A DNA stretch of 64,000 bases from Pseudoruegeria sp. HB172150 (GTDB lineage Bacteria > Pseudomonadota > Alphaproteobacteria > Rhodobacterales > Rhodobacteraceae): the NCBI RefSeq assembly GCF_013184805.1, contig NZ_JAATNG010000001.1, positions 1,674,001 to 1,738,000 on the forward strand, read 5' to 3'. The notes beneath the pieces were generated by a model. It did not search any database and was not told the origin of the DNA. It saw nothing but the letters and a program-made list of their open reading frames with translations. Position numbers and translations under genes: made by a program. Shown in pieces: positions 18,088 through 27,354 of the stretch (position 1 is the first letter of the stretch; every line of letters begins with the position of its first letter).

Positions 18088-19800
18088 TTAGGTCCGGGCG
18101 TCCGTCCGGGCCTGCTGGTCGGAATAAGCCGTAGCGACATCCAAAACGGCGGGCCGTCGCTCCTCGTCGACGATATTCAACGCCCTTTCCAGGGCCTCCG
18201 GCAGGTCAGCTGAGCGTTCCACGCGTTCTCCATACCCGCCGGACGCCTCGACGATGCGTGCATAATCCGGCGACGGATCGATGTAGGTCAGCGGCGCCCG
18301 ATTGCTGGCTGCCGCTGCTCCATCGGGATACAGGCCCAGTGTAGCCCGTCTGACTGCGGCCCACATCGCGTTGTTCAGTATGATGGTCAGTGTCGGGAGA
18401 TCCATCGCGCGGGCAACCTGGTGCGCGGGCGTGGGATTGCCGAACATGTAGCTGCCGTCGCCAACAACTGCGATTACCCGGCGTGTCTGATCCGCAAGCT
18501 TGACGCCGAGCGACGCTCCAAGTGCCCAGCCGAGCCCGCCCGCGGACGGCGTGGCGAAGAAGCTACCCTGACGGGTGAAATCCATGTGCTGGATGGGAAA
18601 GGGTATCTCTACCACGACCCGGTCATCGGGTCTTTGAACTGAGCGCAGGCAGCGGGCTACCCAGATCGGGTTCGATGGACCGTCGGGGGCAGGGTGGGTG
18701 AAATCGCACAGCGCGCCATCGGCCCTTGAACGTGCATTTTCCAGGCGTTCCCGGCGCCTGACAAGAACGCCGTCGGGGGTGACGGAGCCGGACAGGTCAT
18801 TGAGCGCCACTGCCGGATCCCCCGCAATCGTCTCTTCGGCACGGAAATTGCGCATTGGGTAACGGCCAAAAGTCGGCTCGATTCCAAGGTGGATGATTGA
18901 GGTGTCTTCGGAAACCACATGGTTGGCAGGGATCCAAGGCACATCACATTCGACGGCGAGAACGAGGTCGGCATCTTTCAGGTATGGGCCGACCTCGACT
19001 CCGAGATTGGCGGGATGTGCTGTCGGTAACGCGGCATAACGGGTGCGATAACTAACGACGCCGACCTGCTGGCTTTCAGCGAAGGATTGTAGTGCGTCCC
19101 ATTCCGCCACGGTCCGGCCCAGGCTGGAGCAGACGAGAATCGGGCGCTCCGCCTTGGCAAGCCTTTCTTTGACGCGCTCCATTGCTGCGGTATTCGGCGC
19201 CGCGGGCGCCGCTGCGCTACGAGGGGCACGGCGTGCATCCGGGCGAGCCCCGGCGGCCAGAACTTCGCGCGGAAGCGTCAGGTAAACCGGGCCCTTCGGG
19301 TCCGCCATGGCGACCGTCATCGCCCGATCCACGGCGAGTGCGGCCTGTGCGGGGTGGCGCAGTTCATAGTCCCACTTGACGATTTCGCGCAGCATCCCCG
19401 CCTGGTCGAACATTTCCTGCCCCCAATGGATAAATGCTGTTCGGCTGCCAGGCTCCCCTTCCTCGAGGATCGGTGTGCGCCCGGCGGCGAGCAACACAGG
19501 GATCCGCTCGCGTGACGCATCGATGAGACCGCAGATTGCGTTGGCTGTACCGACATTCACGTGAAGGATGACCGCCTGTGGCCGACCACTTGCCTGGTAG
19601 ACACCCTGCGCCATGCAGATCGCGACGTTCTCATGCGGAACAGTTACAGGCATCGGCACGGTTGCCCCGCTGATCTCGGCCTGGGCGAAGGCCTCGATCA
19701 GCGGCGCGAAGTCAGTGCCGGCATTCCCGAAAACATAGTCAATGCCATTGTCACTGAGTGCCTCAAGAAACGCGCCAGCTGCCAGCGGGTTGTGCGCCAT
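18088..19800 (-). CDS. Thiamine-diphosphate-dependent enzyme (acetolactate synthase-like)
   Basis: A 570-residue three-domain ThDP enzyme. The N-terminal PYR domain contains FGNAGTDFAPLIE and PHENVAICMAQGVYQASG, where the glutamate of HEN is the expected catalytic residue. The C-terminal PP domain has the cofactor motif beginning VVGDGSYMFG and ending ILNNAMW, about 28 residues. Such enzymes decarboxylate 2-keto acids or join them. The full sequence resembles the group annotated thiamine-pyrophosphate-requiring protein rather than true AHAS; no small subunit gene is nearby. It is convergent with the RraA-like gene (12 bases apart) and follows a LysR gene on the same strand. Confidence 0.85.
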   Translation of the reverse strand: MAHNPLAAGAFLEALSDNGIDYVFGNAGTDFAPLIEAFAQAEISGATVPMPVTVPHENVAICMAQGVYQASGRPQAVILHVNVGTANAICGLIDASRERIPVLLAAGRTPILEEGEPGSRTAFIHWGQEMFDQAGMLREIVKWDYELRHPAQAALAVDRAMTVAMADPKGPVYLTLPREVLAAGARPDARRAPRSAAAPAAPNTAAMERVKERLAKAERPILVCSSLGRTVAEWDALQSFAESQQVGVVSYRTRYAALPTAHPANLGVEVGPYLKDADLVLAVECDVPWIPANHVVSEDTSIIHLGIEPTFGRYPMRNFRAEETIAGDPAVALNDLSGSVTPDGVLVRRRERLENARSRADGALCDFTHPAPDGPSNPIWVARCLRSVQRPDDRVVVEIPFPIQHMDFTRQGSFFATPSAGGLGWALGASLGVKLADQTRRVIAVVGDGSYMFGNPTPAHQVARAMDLPTLTIILNNAMWAAVRRATLGLYPDGAAAASNRAPLTYIDPSPDYARIVEASGGYGERVERSADLPEALERALNIVDEERRPAVLDVATAYSDQQARTDART

Positions 19801-19862
19801 GTGTCTATCTCCGGATAGCAGCGGTTTTCAGTATCGTTGCCGCCAGTCCAGCGCGGCTACAC

Positions 19863-20795
19863 TTACTCTGCCGCCAGTTGCGTGCCGTAAAGAAACCTCT
19901 GTGCTTCCTCGAGTACCACTTGCTTGACCAACCCGCATTCCACGGGTGCGCGGTTCCGGCGGATCACGAGGTTTCTGTCGATGGACATTGCAGTTACGGG
20001 TGTGATCCGAAACCCCTCTCGACGGTCGGCAGCGGCCATCGAGGACATCGGTACGATGCCGTAGCCGGTGCCGAGCCGAATGTGCGAAAGGATCGTCGAA
20101 AGCGTGCCGGCCTCGGCTTCGATGCTCGGAATCAGATCTGCGCGGCGAAACGCTGCATCCATCGCAATTCGCGGTCCGTGGCCCGGATAGTAGGTCACGA
20201 TCGGCACCTTCGCGAGGGACGCGATGTCGATACTGCCTTGCGTGTCGTTAGGATCTTCAGCAGGCGAGACCAGACACAGATGGTCTTGGCCGAGAGAGAT
20301 CACGTCGTGATCCGATGTCGCTTTGAAGTCACCCATCAACGCAATGTCCAGGGCGCCGGAATCTACGTGGCGCTTCAGCTGCTCGGTCGTCTGTTCGTGG
20401 AAGCGAACGTCGATACTGGTGCTACCGATTTGTTTGAGGCGCCGGGCAACAACCGGAAACAGGTCCTGGGCAAGTGCGTAGGTCGTGCCAATCGCGATGG
20501 TCACCTGCGGTTCGTAGCCGGTGTCTTCCCGAAAAATGCGCATGTCTCGCTTGACCCGTTCCAGATCTGTAAGAAGCGAGTGTGTTCTGGTCAGCAGGAA
20601 CTGCCCGGCTGGCGTCAGTTCGGCTCCAACCGGGCTGCGCCGAAACAGTGGGACGCCAAGTTCGAATTCAAGTGCCTGGATCTTTCGGCTGAGCGCCGGC
20701 TGACCGATGCACAAATCCTTGGCCGCCTTCCGGAACGTACCGGCATTGGCAACTCCGACGAATCCTTCGAGATGATCAAGCTTCATGCGTCCCAT
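19863..20795 (-). CDS. LysR-family transcriptional regulator
   Basis: Regulator of 310 residues with an N-terminal winged helix: LDHLEGFVGVANAGTFRKAA and GQPALSRKIQALE are the classical LysR helix-turn-helix, then FRRSPVGAELTPAG, and an effector-binding domain from about residue 95. The start could be 20795 or the in-frame ATG at 20786, which matches most family members better. It lies between the ThDP enzyme and the LigB-type dioxygenase, all on the minus strand, and probably senses an intermediate of their pathway. Confidence 0.9.
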   Translation of the reverse strand: MGRMKLDHLEGFVGVANAGTFRKAAKDLCIGQPALSRKIQALEFELGVPLFRRSPVGAELTPAGQFLLTRTHSLLTDLERVKRDMRIFREDTGYEPQVTIAIGTTYALAQDLFPVVARRLKQIGSTSIDVRFHEQTTEQLKRHVDSGALDIALMGDFKATSDHDVISLGQDHLCLVSPAEDPNDTQGSIDIASLAKVPIVTYYPGHGPRIAMDAAFRRADLIPSIEAEAGTLSTILSHIRLGTGYGIVPMSSMAAADRREGFRITPVTAMSIDRNLVIRRNRAPVECGLVKQVVLEEAQRFLYGTQLAAE

Positions 20796-20902
20796 CTTGG
20801 CTTACTGACCGTCCCCGGTCCCGATGGCACCATGATAGCCTAATTGGGCGAAGACAGAGAGCTGCACTTGCCCGCCGCCGCACGGTCGGAACGACACTTG
20901 CA

Positions 20903-21886
20903 TCAGTTCCAGATCGCGAAACCCATGCCGCAGCCCGTTCCCGCCTCCGAGCGGTAGCAGGGAATGTAGTCCTGCCATTCTGTTTCGAGATGCTCGCACG
21001 CGCCGGCGACAACGATCCAGTTACGTATCTCCGACGTTCCGGAGTTGATCAGGTTTGGATCAATAGAACTCAGTGCCGCCGCATCCTTGTTCTTGCAGGC
21101 GTCCATCACCATACGGTCGAGTTGTTCGTCGACGACGAAATGCGTTAGTCCGCCGGAACCCAAAATGCCGACCCTCGCATCGCTGTTCCAAGACCGGACG
21201 GCCTTGGCTATTTCCTGGCCGAGCTTGTAGCATCGGGCTGGGCGCGGCTGGTTCGGAGGGAAATATGTGTTCAGCGCCACCGGTACGATCGGAACGATGC
21301 TTTTGGTCATAAGGCGCTGGTGAACATATCCGAACGCGTGCCCTTCGCCGTGGGGGTCGGACAGACGGTTAGCCTGGGCGATGTCGAACTCCGCATCCAT
21401 CAGAGTGTCGATCATGTGCGCGGCAAGTTCATGCGCGACGGGATACTCGATGGGGCCATCCTTGGTATGGAACTGGGATCTTGCCCGTTTCCAGAACTCC
21501 GGAGCGTCCGGCAGGTTCAGCGGATTGTTCACGATGGTTTCGCCACGATAAATCAGGATCGCCGGCATGTTGTCGTCGCTGTACTGCTCGTTCTGATCGT
21601 CTCCGATGATGATCAGCGCATCGAGCTTTGCCGCATGGATTGCCTCGTCCAGGTACTCGATATCGCGGGTACAAGCCGCGGCGCGTTCCTCCAAGACCTC
21701 GGGAGTGATCTGATCCTTGATCGATGGATCCGCCTTTGTCAGGAGTTCGGCATAGGTGGACTTGTTGCCCTCTTTGTCCAGCAATGGCCGGTCCACATCT
21801 TTTTCGGCATGCTTGGCGTAATCTTCCGCCGGGCTGTTCAGAAGCGGGCTGTGCGACGCACCGATACCCATGACAATTTCAGCCAT
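20903..21886 (-). CDS. Class III extradiol ring-cleavage dioxygenase (LigB-like)
   Basis: A 327-residue member of the LigB/MhpB superfamily, non-haem iron enzymes that open catechol-type rings. The first iron-histidine region is MGIGASHSPLL at the N-terminus, then IIIGDDQNE, DPHGEGHAFGYVH, and the conserved LGSGGLTHFVVDEQLD. The strong Shine-Dalgarno GGGAGGA just before the ATG supports this start. Protocatechuate 4,5-dioxygenase beta chain and gallate dioxygenase are close relatives, but no alpha-chain gene is present. The gene is divergent from the tct operon over a 349-base intergenic region. Confidence 0.85.
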   Translation of the reverse strand: MAEIVMGIGASHSPLLNSPAEDYAKHAEKDVDRPLLDKEGNKSTYAELLTKADPSIKDQITPEVLEERAAACTRDIEYLDEAIHAAKLDALIIIGDDQNEQYSDDNMPAILIYRGETIVNNPLNLPDAPEFWKRARSQFHTKDGPIEYPVAHELAAHMIDTLMDAEFDIAQANRLSDPHGEGHAFGYVHQRLMTKSIVPIVPVALNTYFPPNQPRPARCYKLGQEIAKAVRSWNSDARVGILGSGGLTHFVVDEQLDRMVMDACKNKDAAALSSIDPNLINSGTSEIRNWIVVAGACEHLETEWQDYIPCYRSEAGTGCGMGFAIWN

Positions 21887-22235
21887 TTGAATCCTCCCTA
21901 GCTGTCACCCCGTCCGTAGGGCGGATACCCGAACGACCCGAAGTCATAGCGTCCTTGCCAGCAGGGCGGACGCTTGTTGTTGCGCCAAAGACTTCAACAA
22001 GCACATCGGGGCGGCAAGGAAAAACCGGGACAAAAGCGATACCGTTTCGTCATCACCTGCTTCGCGGAGGCTCTATCGATAAGATGACGGCTGCTAACGA
22101 TGATGCCCAAAAAGCATTAGCTGCAACATCGCTCCATCATTACCGTTCAATCATGCGTCGCGGTGATCCGGCCGGCGCAATTCGTCTGTCAAAATAGCGG
22201 AACCAAAGCGGACGGACGTCAAAAGGGAGGAAATC
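21887..22235. other. Divergent intergenic region between ligB-like and tctC
   Basis: This 349-base non-coding stretch must hold the promoters of two divergent units. The ribosome-binding sites are clear at both ends (GGGAGGA for the dioxygenase; GGGAGGAAA at 22224-22232 for tctC). I see no unambiguous -35/-10 pair and no strong palindrome; a LysR site could be present but is not obvious by eye. Confidence 0.5.
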
Positions 22236-23195
22236 ATGAAACTCGTACGCAGGACTGTTCTTGCGGCGTCCTTGGGGCTTGGCGCATTGGCGGCAATCCC
22301 TGCGGCGGCGCAGGAAGACTATCCGACGAAAGCAATCAACGTGATCGTACCATTCGGGGCCGGCGGTGGCTTTGACCAGATGGTACGTGCTTTGCAACCC
22401 GTTCTGGAAGAGAAGCTCGGGGTACCGCTGGCGATACGCAATACGCCCGGCGCAGGGGGGCGCAGGGGGTCGATAGAACTCATGCGATCCGACAATGATG
22501 GTTATACCATCGGTCTCAGCTACTTCGTTCCATTCCTCACCGATGAATGTGTGCTGAGTAAGGAACCCGCCATCGATATCCACGAGTTCGACGTGATCTA
22601 CCGCACGACGCACGACTCGCACTTTCTTATCGTCAAGGCGGACAGCGATATCGAAACGCTTGAAGGCATGGCCGGTTCGGACGGGCCGGTACGGTTCTCG
22701 ACCACCGGTATCGGGTCATCGGCCTGGGTCGGCGGCAATGTGCTCGGTTCTCTGACCGGCTTCGAGCCGGCCTTTGTTGGCGGATACAAAACGTTGGGCG
22801 AGGCGAACCTGGCCGTGGCTCGTGGCGATGTTGATGCATCCATAGGGGGAATCCCGCACTTCGGCGGAATGCGTGACGATGTCCGCCCCCTGGTCTATCT
22901 CGGCGGCGAGCGGAACCCGGAATACCCGGACGTGCCGACGGCGGCGGAGCTTGGTTATCCAGACACGGCGCTCCTGGGCGGCATCCACATTTTCTCGGCT
23001 CCTCCCGGAACGGACGAAGCCAAACTGGAAACCTTGCGAGAGGCGTTCCGTGCGGCCGTCGAGGATGACGGTTTCAAGGAGTGGGCGAAGGCCAATACCA
23101 CTCAGATCACACCTGGCGAGCCTGCGGATGCCTATGAGCAGGCCGATGCGATCTGTAGCCTTTACAAGGGCTTGGACCTCGACGTCGAGGGGTAG
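22236..23195 (+). CDS. tctC: Tripartite tricarboxylate transporter substrate-binding protein
   Basis: Periplasmic binding protein of 319 residues with a Sec signal, MKLVRRTVLAASLGLGALA, and likely cleavage after AIPAAAQ. The TctC/Bug family pattern is clear: YPTKAINVIVPFGAGGGFDQMVR, then RNTPGAGGRRGSIELM, and the closing region with FRAAVEDDGFKEWA. These receptors bind carboxylates, including aromatic acids such as terephthalate or protocatechuate, and pass them to TctAB. A perfect hairpin follows the stop. The gene leads an operon with tctA, tctB and an amidohydrolase. Confidence 0.92.
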   Translation: MKLVRRTVLAASLGLGALAAIPAAAQEDYPTKAINVIVPFGAGGGFDQMVRALQPVLEEKLGVPLAIRNTPGAGGRRGSIELMRSDNDGYTIGLSYFVPFLTDECVLSKEPAIDIHEFDVIYRTTHDSHFLIVKADSDIETLEGMAGSDGPVRFSTTGIGSSAWVGGNVLGSLTGFEPAFVGGYKTLGEANLAVARGDVDASIGGIPHFGGMRDDVRPLVYLGGERNPEYPDVPTAAELGYPDTALLGGIHIFSAPPGTDEAKLETLREAFRAAVEDDGFKEWAKANTTQITPGEPADAYEQADAICSLYKGLDLDVEG

Positions 23196-23210
23196 GCGCT
23201 CTGACAAGCC

Positions 23211-23242
23211 GATCTGCCGGGTAAGGAATAATCCGGCAGATC
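23211..23242 (+). terminator. Hairpin between tctC and tctA (partial terminator or mRNA stabiliser)
   Basis: GATCTGCCGG (23211-23220) pairs perfectly with CCGGCAGATC (23233-23242) over a 12-base loop, with no U-tract. Placed between a binding-protein gene and its membrane subunits, such stems usually keep the upstream message in excess by blocking 3' exonucleases; this role is inferred from position. Confidence 0.65.
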
Positions 23243-23283
23243 CCGACTGTGCATTCGGGTAGCAAAACGGAAAACAGGCCCAC

Positions 23284-24831
23284 ATGCTGGAAGCAATGAC
23301 GGCCGCCCTGGCGCGGCTTGCGGCTCTTGATGCCGTCAGCACTATCCTCATCGGAACCATGATCGGTGTGACCTTTGGCGCGTTGCCCGGGCTGGGCAGC
23401 GTGATTGCACTGGCACTGGTTCTTCCCTTTACCTTCGGTATGGATCCGATGCTGGCCATGCTGCTCTACGCCGGCATCATGTCGAGCGTCACCTTTGGCG
23501 GCTCGGTTCCCGCCATCCTGCTCAATACGCCGGGGACGCCACCGAATGCCGCTACCTGTTTCGACGGTTACCCGATGGCGCGCCGAGGGGAGGGGGCACG
23601 TGCCCTGGCCATTTCGTCCGCGTCCTGTTTTGCAGGGTCGCTTGGAGGCGTGATTGTTACCCTGGCGCTGCTTCCCGTCGTCAAGCCAATCGTCTACGCC
23701 TTCGGCCCACCCGAGTTCTTCTGGCTGGTCGCTTTCGGTATGGTGATGATCGCATTTGCGGCGCGGGGCAACATGATCAAGGGGCTCGCCGGCGGTGGCA
23801 TCGGCATAATGATCTCGCTGGTCGGATATGACGATATGACCGGTAGCTTCCGGTTCACCTATGGCAGCGACTACCTGTGGGATGGGCTGCCGCTGGTGAC
23901 ATTCGTCACCGGTCTCTTCGCCATCAGCGAACTGATCGCCTATGCCAGCCGCGGCGGTTCGACCGTAGCCGACAGCGTGGATATGGCCGGTGTGAAGTGG
24001 ACGCGGCAGGTCGCCCAGGGGGTCCGCGATGTGGCCATACGCCCGGCACAAACGATGCGGGCCGCTGCCATTGGCGCTGGCGTCGGAATCATTCCCGGTC
24101 TGGGCGGCGGTGTCGCATCTTTCATGTCATACATCATCGGGATGCAGCGAAGTCGGGACGAGAGCTACGGCAAGGGCAGCCCGGAAGGAATAATCGCCAG
24201 TGAAACCGCGAACGATGCCAAGGATGGCGGCGCACTGCTGCCGACCGTCGCGTTCGGCATCCCGGGTAGCCCAGATACCGCGATCCTGCTGGGTGCATTC
24301 ATCCTGCATGGCTTACAGCCGGGGCCGACCCTGCTGCGCGAGCACATGGACATTGTCTGCCTTCTTCTGTTCGGCATCTTCGTCAGCCAGATAGCCACAA
24401 GCGCATTTGGTCTCGTGTCTTCGCCGTTGCTGGCGCGTATCAGCGTGATCCGCAGCCGTTGGCTGGCACCGTTCGTCCTGAGCCTTGTGGTGGTCGGGAC
24501 ATTCATGCTGAACCAGAACATACTGGATTCCGGCGCGGCCGTTCTCGTGGGCATTATGGGTTACGTTCTGCGGCGGTTCGGCTTTCCGCTCATCACGATT
24601 GCGATCGGTTTCATACTGGGTCCGCTGCTTGAGACATCCTTTCTTCAGTCGATGCTGATCTCGCAGAGCGGGTTCGGCGTATTCTGGTCTTCGCCAATCG
24701 CGTTGGTGCTGATGGTCTGCACTCTGAGTGCGCTTTTCGGTCCGTTCATTGCGGATGCTGTACGTCGAACGCGTCGTGGCGATCCATCCAAAAAGGCCCA
24801 GAACAACACGGCAGGGAGGGTCGGCAGATGA
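23284..24831 (+). CDS. tctA: Tripartite tricarboxylate transporter large membrane subunit
   Basis: A 515-residue membrane protein, typical length for TctA, with 11-12 hydrophobic segments. Characteristic motifs are GALPGLGSVIALALVLPFTF near residue 35, the PAILLNTPGTPPNAATCFDGYP stretch near residue 80, and the C-terminal-half IPGLGGGVASFMSY with KDGGALLPTVAFGIPGSPD. It moves the carboxylate across the inner membrane with tctB and a sodium or proton gradient. Its end overlaps tctB by four bases. Confidence 0.93.
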   Translation: MLEAMTAALARLAALDAVSTILIGTMIGVTFGALPGLGSVIALALVLPFTFGMDPMLAMLLYAGIMSSVTFGGSVPAILLNTPGTPPNAATCFDGYPMARRGEGARALAISSASCFAGSLGGVIVTLALLPVVKPIVYAFGPPEFFWLVAFGMVMIAFAARGNMIKGLAGGGIGIMISLVGYDDMTGSFRFTYGSDYLWDGLPLVTFVTGLFAISELIAYASRGGSTVADSVDMAGVKWTRQVAQGVRDVAIRPAQTMRAAAIGAGVGIIPGLGGGVASFMSYIIGMQRSRDESYGKGSPEGIIASETANDAKDGGALLPTVAFGIPGSPDTAILLGAFILHGLQPGPTLLREHMDIVCLLLFGIFVSQIATSAFGLVSSPLLARISVIRSRWLAPFVLSLVVVGTFMLNQNILDSGAAVLVGIMGYVLRRFGFPLITIAIGFILGPLLETSFLQSMLISQSGFGVFWSSPIALVLMVCTLSALFGPFIADAVRRTRRGDPSKKAQNNTAGRVGR

Positions 24832-25355
24832 CAGAGCAGCGACCTGAAATCGGCAAGGTGATCGTCGACGCCGTTCTGGCTGTCATAATTCTGGTAGCAG
24901 TTGTCGACGCGCAGGGTTTGCCTCAACAAGCACGAATGATGCCAACGGTCGTCGGCATCGCGACGCTTGTGTTTCTGACTTTGGGCATCGCCGCAGAACT
25001 GTTTCCCAAGCATGCAGAGTTTCTTAAGCCGCGTACCCCACGGTCGGACGACCGAAATCAGATGCAGGCAGAACAGCCAGCGGAGTGGGGGGCGGCACTG
25101 CGGGTCATCAGCTACGTCCTGCTGTTCTGGGTGCTGATCTTTTTCTTCGGCTTCTACGTAGTGCCGCCGGTTCTGGTCGCACTTTATCTGGGGTTCGAGG
25201 GCGGCGTTCGCTGGCGCTTCGCGATTCCGCTCGCGATCCTGGCGACTTTGCTGACTTTGGCAGGATTGGCAGTGCTTCGCGTACAACCATGGATCGGCGC
25301 CGGACCAGAGCTCATCGACGGGTATGTCGGCGGTGCCGTTATGCCGTTGTTCTGA
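24828..25355 (+). CDS. tctB: Tripartite tricarboxylate transporter small membrane subunit
   Basis: A 175-residue protein with about four transmembrane segments: around residues 10-25, 30-50, 90-110 and 120-145. It is the poorly conserved TctB partner, identified mainly by size, topology and position after tctA. The charged central stretch (HAEFLKPRTPRSDDRNQ) is the usual cytoplasmic loop. The order here is C-A-B rather than C-B-A. Confidence 0.87.
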   Translation: MTEQRPEIGKVIVDAVLAVIILVAVVDAQGLPQQARMMPTVVGIATLVFLTLGIAAELFPKHAEFLKPRTPRSDDRNQMQAEQPAEWGAALRVISYVLLFWVLIFFFGFYVVPPVLVALYLGFEGGVRWRFAIPLAILATLLTLAGLAVLRVQPWIGAGPELIDGYVGGAVMPLF

Positions 25356-25377
25356 CCTTTGACTGGAGATCAGACTG

Positions 25378-26403
25378 ATGCTGAAAGTCGATGCCTTCAC
25401 TCATATCTGGCCGGCACGCTATCATCGGGCGCTTGCAGATGTGACGGGTGCGATGACCGACATCACACGGCGATCCGAGGCGCAGCCGATGATGGTCGAC
25501 CTCGACGAACGGTTCCGGGTGATGGACCTTTATGACGAGTATCGGCAGATCCTGTCGCTGGGTTCGCCGCCGCTGGAACTTGTCGCAAGATCAGATCAGG
25601 CGTTGGAACTCGCCCGGGTCGGAACTGAGGCAATGGCGGAGCTTTGCACAAAGTATCCAGACCGGTTCCCGGGATTTATCCCGACGCTGCCAATGGGGGC
25701 CGGTATCGAGGCGATATTAGATGCGGCACGCCATGCCATACAGGATGCAGGCGCTCTCGGAGTTCAGCTTTACACCCATGTTTCGGGCCGTCCTCTAGAC
25801 GACCCGGAATTTGTACCGCTTTTCGACTATATGGCCGAGGTCGATCGCCCCATTTGGTTGCATCCCGCGCGCAGCGCGAAAATGACGGACTACGCCACCG
25901 AGGACAGATCCAAGTACGAGATATGGTGGACTTTCGGGTGGCCATACGAAACCTCTGCTGCAATGGCGCGGCTGGTCTATTCGAGAATTTTCGACCGACA
26001 TCCTGGCCTCAAGATAATCACGCATCACGCTGGAGGAATGGTTCCGTTCTTTGAAGGGCGTGTTGGGCCGGGCAACGATGTTCTCGGCGCGCGGACATCC
26101 GACGAGGATTATGCGGCCTTACGCGCGGAGCTTCAGCACCGACCACTGGACTATTTCCGCATGTTTTATGCCGATACGGCCACCTTCGGTGCAGCAGGTT
26201 CCATCAGACTGGCAGCGGAGTTTTTCGGATACGACAAGATGGTTTTTGCGTCCGACGCACCGTTCGACCCGGAGGGCGGCCGAATGTTCATCCGGGAAAC
26301 CATCCGCGCCATCGAAGAAATGGACATATCGGATGATGTCCGGGCATCTTTGTACCATGGAAACCTGGCGCGGATGACAGGCAGAGATTTCCTGAAAGTC
26401 TGA
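25378..26403 (+). CDS. Amidohydrolase_2 (ACMSD-like) decarboxylase/hydrolase
   Basis: A TIM-barrel protein of 341 residues from the amidohydrolase-2 family, which contains ACMSD, gamma-resorcylate decarboxylase, LigI and LigJ. The first metal motif, usually DxHxH, reads D5-A-F-T-H9, so the first histidine is F7, a variant seen in part of this family. Later ligands fit IWLHPARS, IITHHAGGM (near residue 222) and FASDAPFD (near residue 293). It ends the tct operon, 22 bases after tctB, and probably acts on the imported acid or its ring-cleavage product. Whether it decarboxylates, hydrates or hydrolyses is not decidable here. Confidence 0.85.
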   Translation: MLKVDAFTHIWPARYHRALADVTGAMTDITRRSEAQPMMVDLDERFRVMDLYDEYRQILSLGSPPLELVARSDQALELARVGTEAMAELCTKYPDRFPGFIPTLPMGAGIEAILDAARHAIQDAGALGVQLYTHVSGRPLDDPEFVPLFDYMAEVDRPIWLHPARSAKMTDYATEDRSKYEIWWTFGWPYETSAAMARLVYSRIFDRHPGLKIITHHAGGMVPFFEGRVGPGNDVLGARTSDEDYAALRAELQHRPLDYFRMFYADTATFGAAGSIRLAAEFFGYDKMVFASDAPFDPEGGRMFIRETIRAIEEMDISDDVRASLYHGNLARMTGRDFLKV

Positions 26404-26685
26404 TCCTGGCCTGAATGATCGCTTCAGCGACGCGAGGGGACAACCGGTCGCGTCTACCCCGCGGACAATTCAATCGACATAACGCGTCACCGCCGGGCCG
26501 TGCGAGTTTTCCCGATCTTGCCCCCGCCAACGGCACGGCCTAGCCTCATCCGAGTCTGGTGAGCATACACCGAACCGAAACTTGAGAGGGCAAAGGGCTT
26601 TGGCGCTCTAGTTTCACTCATGAACATCCGCAGTGGGGTTCTAAAAGGATCCGCCATTCAATCCGAACCCAGTTAGGAGCACCAA

Positions 26686-27354
26686 ATGGCGCTCGCAGCG
26701 ACCCAAGTGAGTGACACCAAATCAGAAAGCGCCGTGGCCAAGACCGCAAGCTCAGAGCTGATTGCCTGTCCGAACTGCGACTGGCTTTACCAGGCGCGCA
26801 TTCCCGAAGAAGGCGGACGCGCCGTATGCAAACGGTGTCATACGGTGCTTATCACAACGCGCCAGGAGGCCGGAATTAGGATTCTGGCGCTCGGCCTCGC
26901 GATCACGATCCTGGTTGCTGCAGCCGTTTTCTTTCCGTTCCTGCAGATCAGCGCGGCTGGTATAGGAAACCGGGCATCGCTACTGGATATCGCCACAAGC
27001 TTCCGGTCCGGCGCGCTGGTGTTGGTTTCGGCAGCGACGGTCATGCTTATTGTCCTTGTTCCTTTAGTACGGACGCTATTGCTCTGCTACGTGCTTGGCC
27101 CCATCGTTTTCGGCCGGAGGCCCGCACCCCACGCTCGGATCGCCTTTCGCACGGCCCAGGAATTGAAGCCATGGGCGATGACGGAGGTATTCGCAATCGG
27201 CTGCGCCGTGGCGCTCGCAAAGGTGACGGATCTGGCGCGACTGGAATTCGGACCGGCCTTCTGGATGTTCGCGCTTCTGTCGGTGTTCGTGGTCATTCAC
27301 GACGCTTACGTCTGTTCCTGGTCAATCTGGAAGTCGCTGGAGGACGCAGAATGA
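26686..27354 (+). CDS. pqiA: PqiA-like membrane protein, first half
   Basis: Membrane protein of 222 residues equal to one of the two repeated modules of PqiA. A zinc-ribbon-like pair, CPNCD (residues 28-32) and CKRCH (46-50), precedes four transmembrane segments with the family's PFLQIS and LRSGAL-like regions. In Escherichia coli PqiA is a single protein of roughly 420 residues with two such modules; here the second module is a separate gene overlapping by four bases. The operon exports or shuttles lipids across the envelope with PqiB and PqiC. Confidence 0.87.
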   Translation: MALAATQVSDTKSESAVAKTASSELIACPNCDWLYQARIPEEGGRAVCKRCHTVLITTRQEAGIRILALGLAITILVAAAVFFPFLQISAAGIGNRASLLDIATSFRSGALVLVSAATVMLIVLVPLVRTLLLCYVLGPIVFGRRPAPHARIAFRTAQELKPWAMTEVFAIGCAVALAKVTDLARLEFGPAFWMFALLSVFVVIHDAYVCSWSIWKSLEDAE

